From contig NC_081305.1 in assembly GCF_030435805.1 (NCBI RefSeq), positions 54,532,001 to 54,596,000 on the forward strand: a stretch of DNA of 64,000 nt. The letters are read 5' to 3'. This DNA is from Mustela lutreola (taxonomy: Eukaryota; Chordata; Mammalia; Carnivora; Mustelidae). The stretch's first letter is position 1, and every line of letters starts with the position of its first letter. The position numbers and the translations under genes are program-made. The notes under the pieces are model-generated. The model saw only the letters and a list, made by a program, of their open reading frames with translations, was not told the DNA's origin and did no database searches. Positions 58,901-64,000 of this stretch are shown piece by piece.

Positions 58901-60617
58901 GACACAAATAACTCAAAATTGATACTCTGATTAGAATAGTCTAGTTTAAAAAGAAGATAAAAGGAGGAGAAGGGTCTAGTTTCCCACTTTCATGCCAAAT
59001 ACACTTTTTAAAAGGAGGTGGGGCGGCACTTCAATTTGGAAATGAAGGATATTACGTTCCTGTTATTTGTAGTAATTGACCACAACTTTTATTTGTATCA
59101 GGAAAACATTCTTGGAGAGTGATAGCAAAGTCAAGAATAAGCAACACTCGAACTTCCTGTTGCCTTGTGTGCAAGAAGTATTTATCCAATTTGTTCAGCA
59201 GCTCTTCCCAATTGTTGAAATATGAGGTACAAAGGGTATAAAACACCTTAGTTTTGTGTCATTTATAGAAGACATTTTTCTACAAAAAAATTCTGCCCAT
59301 TCCTTTTAATTAAATGGAAAACACCTCCTATATTATCTTTCAATAACATAAAGGAAAAAATTACCCAAGCCTTCACTACCCAAATTTTAAAAGTTGAAAT
59401 ATTCAGAATGAATGGGTTTCTTTTTTTTTTTTTTAAAGATTTTATTTATTTATTTGACAGAGAGAAATTACAAGTACACTGAGAGGCAGGCAGAGAGAGA
59501 GAGAAGGAAGCAGGCTCCCTGCTGAGCAGAGAGCCCGATGCGGGACTCGATCCCAGGACCCTGAGATCATGACCCGAGCCGAAGGCAGCGGCTTAACCCA
59601 CTGAGCCACCCAGGCGCCCCAGAATGAATGGGTTTCTTGTCCCCTCCTTCAGAAGCCCAAAATTAAAGACACAATACAATGATAATAATTGAGCTCAATT
59701 CTGGGCTCACTGTGTATCAGGAAATGTGCCAATCTCAACAACTCATGATAGTCCAAGGAGATGAGTCCTATGATTATGCCTGCTTTACAGAGGAGGGAAA
59801 TGAGGCTCAGAGAGATGAAGTGGTGGGAGAGATGAGGTGGGAGGGAGACGCAGGGCAAGAGCTCTGGTCTGTTGGCTCCAAAGTCTGTGGTTTTAGACAC
59901 CACCATGGCCTGGTTGAAGACTTGCGCTTCCAATGTTCTCTACCATGACAAGGTCAGGAGCCTGGTTTCCCACCTGTGCACAGAGGTACAGGGAGGCAGC
60001 AGAAAGTGGGACAATACTGATCAAGTGCTAGGCAGCTGCACAACTATGGGCAGGGTTCTGCACACACCTGATGCCCAGCTTCCTAACACCTCTACTCATG
60101 CAGGGACCAGCATCATCTTGGGTGTCCTGTTCTACCTGCTGCAGGCCAGGGAATACTTGCAGGAAGGCATGACTTACAAGCTGGGGCTCAGCTTCTACCT
60201 GGCATGGATCGGCGTCTTTGTCTTCCTGATGACTGGTCTGGGTTCCAGTGGGGTTGGGTTTGGGCATGGGTTTTCAGGAAGACAGACAGGGGCTGAGTGG
60301 GATAGAGCTTGGGGTGAGGATGGATTGTGGATAGGGCTAGATAAGATGGGACTGTGGTGGGAGACAGGATTGGAGAGATGAGGGTGGGAATGTGTGGGCA
60401 TAGGGCTGGATGTGGGGATGGGGTTGGGTTTGGATTTGGGAATGGATTTGGGACAGGGTAGGGGTATGACCTGGCTTGGGGAGGGAGTTGGGGTCAGGGG
60501 TGGGCTGTGAACTCTGCTTCTCACCCTCTCTGCTCTCTTCCTTCTCCAGGCTTCTTTTCCTATCTCAACTACATGAATTTCTGGTCCATCCTGGCGCTCC
60601 AGGCCATCTGGACTTAG
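55955..60617 (+). CDS. Four-transmembrane ODF4-like protein with a long repeat-bearing N-terminus (458 aa)
   Basis: Exons 55955-56706, 57156-57433, 58000-58146, 60104-60235 and 60550-60617 join in one frame (1377 nt; phases 2, 1, 1, 1). Residues 1-250 are hydrophilic; 38-140 hold eight 14-residue repeats of the type RRVSTQDTPSV. Then LPMGWRLLHGAKK precedes TM1 (about 281-301), a loop with PWIHF and a C-P-D-I-S-C pair, TM2 (346-370), TM3 (385-403), TM4 (415-436) and the end GFFSYLNYMNFWSILALQAIWT-like tail. LP..WR before TM1 and YFNHKSFWSLI after TM4 in human ODF4, a sperm-tail protein, are similar, so a sperm role is possible but unproven. Exon 3 (147 nt) equals exon 3 of the divergent neighbour; its donor is CAG/GCACGG, so intron 3 would be GC-AG. 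The ATG is the first in frame. No named ortholog recognised. Confidence 0.78.
56064..56375 (+). repeat. Coding minisatellite: eight 42-bp units
   Basis: Unit centres carry GTCAGYRYCCAAGA-like words. At protein level the Gln/Glu anchors fall at residues 43, 57, 71, 84, 98, 112, 126 and 140, a 14-residue period with a single 13. Confidence 0.8.
58200..58725 (+). repeat. Degenerate CAATCCC/CCCATC minisatellite in intron 3
   Basis: Imperfect words such as CCAATCCCATCCCCATC through most of the interval; no coding value. Confidence 0.55.
58730..58830 (+). mobile_element. MIR SINE relic
   Basis: TCAAGCTACTTAATCTTTCT and TTTTCTCATCTGGGGATAAA. Confidence 0.7.
58840..59415. other. Intronic sequence, nothing recognised
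   Basis: AT-rich unique-looking sequence; no exon signals. Confidence 0.4.
59424..59619 (-). mobile_element. CAN-SINE, minus orientation
   Basis: AGAATGAATGGGTTTCTT is duplicated at both ends (about 59405 and 59621); near-consensus copy. Confidence 0.95.
59675..59900 (-). mobile_element. MIR SINE relic
   Basis: CACTGTGTATCAGGAAATGT and AGGAGGGAAATGAGGCTCAG. Confidence 0.75.
60380..60490 (+). repeat. Short GGGTTTGGGAT minisatellite in intron 4
   Basis: GGGGATGGGGTTGGGTTTGG followed by related words; complement of the CCCAAC tracts. Confidence 0.55.
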
Positions 60618-60779
60618 GACGTGGGAATGACTCCACCTCTCCAGGCCTGTCTCCATGGCTCTCTGCCAAGTACCTGACAACCGGCTCTCAAGCCCTCCAC
60701 CCCTCTGAGAGTTTTTGCCCTTTTCAGTCCTCTCTGAATCCCCCCACTCAGATTAATAATTAGTATATCTAAATAATCT

Positions 60780-61365
60780 GTATTCTTGCCCAGAATATTC
60801 TCCTAGCTCAGGAGAATATTGTTAAGTGTCCTGTAGAAATGTCCCTCTCCTTGGGCCCTCTGGGGTAGAGGGACAGGTAAGGGAAGGAACTCAGGAGAAA
60901 GAGATGCAAGGCACAAGGTCAACAAAGAGACTGAGCCAACAGTTCCTGGCATACATACAGATGATGCCGATCAATATTTGTTGGATAGCTGAGTCTCTAC
61001 AGGCTCTCAAGGCTTTATCTTTTACTTTCATGAACGCCAGTAATGTGCCCCTTCTGAAGCCAATTCTCTCTGCACCCACACTTTGTCTCCTGCTTTTCCC
61101 AGCATCCCCCATTGCGACCTCCTCTTCTTCCTTAATCGTCCCCCAACACAGAGCTGTTTTTAAAAAAAAAAAAATTGTCTATTTACCTGTATACCTATCT
61201 TTAAGGTTGTTCGATGCGACATATTTTTGCTCTCAGAGTCATTTGCTGAGCAGGGGCAGGGTTGAAACTCAAGTACAGATTTTATTTCATTGCCTGGGTC
61301 CCTCTGCAGGGTCTCAACCAGGGGGACCCCTCTACTTCCCTTTCACACAGTGGTTAAGCTAGAAG
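60780..61365. other. Intergenic sequence, nothing recognised
   Basis: Behind the four-TM gene; a 178-codon plus frame (60826-61362) has no motif and contains an A-run, so I treat it as chance. Confidence 0.4.
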
Positions 61366-61369
61366 GGTT

Positions 61370-61530
61370 GAGGGTAGGCTCTGCCACTTATTAGCTCTGT
61401 GACCTGTGCCCAGGTATTGAACCATCTGGGTCTGTTTCCTCATCTGTAAAATGGGGGTAATGATAGTACTTCAACTTAGATAGAATTTAACATAACACCT
61501 AGTCCATAGTTTGTGTTCTTTAAGGGTTAC
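61370..61530 (+). mobile_element. MIR SINE relic
   Basis: TTATTAGCTCTGTGACCTGT, CTCATCTGTAAAATGGGGGT and AATGATAGTACTTCA are diagnostic. Confidence 0.88.
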
Positions 61531-61559
61531 TAAAATAATCCTGCCACTTCTCTCCCACA

Positions 61560-62590
61560 AAAGGTTCTCAAATTATCTTCATCTTTAATGTAAATTGAGC
61601 TTCAACTATGTGGCAGACACTGGATCGATAGCAGTGATCAAACTAGCCACAAATCCTTATTTTTATGGCTTGACATTTTGGCAGAGAGGCAAAAATATAT
61701 GCCCACAAAGAGATATGTTAGGGATAAGTGTTATGAGGAAAAATAAAAGAGGGGAAGAGAGACAGGTCTGGGAAGGGGTGGGGTCTCCTTGCCAAGGTGA
61801 CATCTGAACAGACACATGACTGAAGAGAGGGGAGCCATAGGGATAGACTGAGGGAAATGATTCCCGACAGAGGGAACAACAAGTGCAAAGGTCCTGAGGT
61901 ACAAATGTCCATCCTTGGCAGGCTCCAAGAAGACTAGGGAAGCCCTGAGCAAGGTAGGGGGGGCAGGGACAGAGGGGGAACAGGAGACAGTTCACTCTGG
62001 CCTTTGTGAGCCACAGTGAGGGCTTTGCTCTATTCTGAGTGAGGCAAAATCCAGTGAAGGGAATGTCTCATTTTCTTAACAGGAGGGTGTAAGTCTCTTT
62101 TACTTCAGACCATAAACTTCATGGGAAAAAAACAATCCAAATGACAAGGGAGACAATGTGTGTTCCACTCCAGAAGGGAATACTTTGCCTCTGTTTAAGG
62201 AATGAGGTCACTCTATATGTACTGATGGGCAGGAGGACTATTTATGGGACAGAGTGGAGGAGGGGCGGGAAACATCATTACCCACAATACTTGTATGCGT
62301 GTGTACAGCCATAATGTTAAAAGTCTACACCACATCGACAGTGGCGACTCTAGTGAGTGGGTTGGGTTTGAAGCGGAAAGTTTCATTTTTTATCTTTGAA
62401 AAGAAAATAATGTTTACAATCATTGTCAGTTGAAAGACACTCCCTAGAGCTCCAACCCTACGAAGAATCCAAGCCCCCAGGTCTTAGATCATCTAGACTG
62501 GGGGTGGGGGGTTGAGGGCAGGGAATCCGGACCTCAGCCCAGGATTCCAGGCCCCCAGCATCCTCCTCCCTCTGATCCAGACGTCCAGGC
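61560..62590. other. Intergenic sequence with an unassigned ancient repeat
   Basis: 61590-61960 includes GAACAACAAGTGCAAAGGTC, the same old repeat type as near 915. The rest up to the CpG island shows nothing recognisable. Confidence 0.4.
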
Positions 62591-62599
62591 TTCCAGCCG

Positions 62600-63500
62600 G
62601 GCGTCCAGAGACCAACCCCTCCTTTCGCAGCTCAGGACCAGCCTCTCATTCTGCGCCACGAGAGCACCGCCCCAGAACGTCCTTGTCAATCTCCGCGCTG
62701 GCCCCGCCCCGGCCCTGCGCTCGGACTTCGTCGGGGTAGGCCCCGCCCCTTGCGCCCAGGGCTGGCGCCGGTGCCCCGCTGGCAATTCCAGTTGCCTCGC
62801 GGTCCTTCTCCGGCCGCATTCGGGGTCCTGCCCCTTTTCAGCCCGCCTTTGTTACTGTCTTCAGAATTGCCTGACTCTCCTGACAGGATAACGGGGCCCG
62901 ATATCCCACTGCTCCTTTTCTCCGACTCCAGGGACAACATTCTGTTGTCTGTTCAGGAAGATTTTGCGAGAATAGGCATTATTCGCTTTCCCAAGCGCCA
63001 AAGTTGGTTTTCCGACACCGGTGCGTGTGCTGGACGCCTCGGGGCGGAGCCCGGGCTGGCGCGCGCGGTGGACCCGGCGAGCGGCGCGCACTATAAAGCG
63101 GGACGCGAGGCCACCGGCGCACGCTTTGGAGAGGCTGAGGGACGCGTAAGATGTTCTTGTTCTTATGGCTTCATTCCGTTCGCGCGTTTGGGCTTTGGGA
63201 TCTGGGTAGCTTCTGTCAGGAGGTGCCCCAGGGCTGCGGCGAGGCGGCCAGGTCGTCGCGTGAAAGGGGTCTGGGCCCTTGTGAGACCCCGGCGCGCATT
63301 CCGAGGCGAGCCTAGAGTTCTTTGCGGGGGGTGCACCTTTGCCAAGGGCGGTCAGGGTGGGGAGGACTCTTGCCGCCGGAGCGAATGAAGACTCCCAGAG
63401 CTAGCGTGCCTTTGTACCGCAGTCTGGCTGCGCCATCTCTGTTTCCCACGTTGCAGGGCTCCGCCATCTTAACCACTAATCTTGGGCGGGCTAGGAGGGC
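62600..63500 (+). promoter_or_regulatory. CpG island with TATA promoter, probably the C19orf48-position gene
   Basis: Dense CpG from about 62640 to 63480. TATAAAG at 63092-63098 is followed about 30 bp later by GCTTTGG and a donor GACGC/GTAAGA (exon end 63145), giving a very short first exon. In human the gene next to KLK1 on this side is C19orf48, a snoRNA host transcribed in the KLK1 direction, which fits the plus strand here. No snoRNA C/D box pair was found before the window ends. Gene identity is inferred from synteny only. Confidence 0.4.
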
Positions 63501-64000
63501 TGGGGAGCGCGTGTGACTCTTGAGTTTTTCTTAGGTTTTCCACCCCTGTGTTAGCTACATTTGTTTTCCTTAGACAGTCGCTGTTTTTTCGATTGCACAT
63601 GGCTGGCATTTTGTACAGCCTACCACAAAGTTTATTGGGGGAGGATTTCTAAGGAATGAGGCGGAGCAGAGTCTCGAAATGAATTACTGGTTTGTTTCTG
63701 AGAACCATGTAGGTGTGGTTTTAGGAGTAAGCAAGTGGGGCCTTTGTTTACCCTCACGAATCATTCTGACACGGCCCGTCCAGGTATCAGGAGTTTTGTG
63801 TTCACTCCAAGCATCATTCTCGTGAGGCGTAACTTTTGGGCTCATTGGTCCTTGGGGTCTTGGACATCCATTGGTTTCCTGATTCCGGAGAAGACCCAGC
63901 CCCGTGGCAGGTGGCTGATCATCTGTCTCCCCACCAGGATCCACCAAAAATCCTCTCTGAGTTTTTTCTCCCTTTGGGCAACCACCTGGAAAATCATTGA

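Noticed and set aside
60826-61362. 178-codon plus frame after the four-TM gene
   Set aside because: Contains an A-run and no motif; downstream of a completed gene and partly near a MIR.
62750-63388. 212-codon plus frame across the CpG island
   Set aside because: Spans the putative TATA box and first exon; CpG islands commonly produce long open frames.
63146-64000. C/D-box snoRNA as expected in a C19orf48 intron
   Set aside because: I found no RTGATGA and CTGA pair at suitable spacing in this part; it may lie beyond the window.

Overview
This window looks like a carnivore autosome, most likely from a mustelid such as a ferret, mink or otter relative. At least 27 tRNA-derived CAN-SINEs are present. 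Their consensus (CTGGGTGGCTCAGTGGGTTA at the head, GCCTACTTGTGATCTCTCT near the tail, then AAATAAATAAAATCTT) is the mustelid style and not the dog style. Family level is an inference from memory of these repeats; I could not search a database.

The window covers the KLK4 to KLK1 end of the tissue-kallikrein cluster (human 19q13.4), reversed relative to the human chromosome. From left to right:
- 1-6.2 kb: old repeats and SINEs.
- 6.2-10.4 kb: intact KLK4 (+), 254 codons in 5 coding exons.
- 10.5-13 kb: nested L1 and SINE insertions.
- 13.4-14.1 kb: a faint kallikrein relic at the position of human KLKP1.
- 14.8-19.6 kb: a KLK2/KLK3-position gene on the minus strand.
- 20-32.9 kb: an intergenic stretch with no recognised gene, a CpG-richer island and degenerate minisatellites.
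- 32.9-38.4 kb: a dead KLK15 (+) with all five coding exons still traceable.
- 40.6-45.0 kb: intact KLK1 (+), 261 codons.
- 45.7-60.6 kb: two head-to-head genes for four-transmembrane proteins of a claudin/ODF4/TMEM225-like type.
- 62.6-64 kb: a CpG-rich, TATA-containing promoter, probably the start of the gene at the C19orf48 position.

The most interesting object is the KLK2-position gene. Its promoter box, an androgen-response-like element, all splice sites and a 260-codon reading frame are preserved. The proteolytic machinery is replaced by missense changes only: activation Arg to Gln, Ile16 to Met, catalytic His to Gln, catalytic Ser to Leu, and the substrate-binding SWG to AGG. It would be a secreted, catalytically dead kallikrein. 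Next to it, KLK15 has decayed by ordinary stop, frameshift and splice lesions, so the two genes contrast a possible pseudoprotease with a plain unitary pseudogene.

The divergent four-TM pair (240 and 458 aa) shares exon lengths and intron phases, so it is probably an old inverted duplication. One member has gained a long hydrophilic N-terminus with eight 14-residue tandem repeats and appears to use a GC-AG intron. All coordinates of exons and repeats were read by eye; splice models are inferred from reading frame, GT/AG signals and family intron phases.
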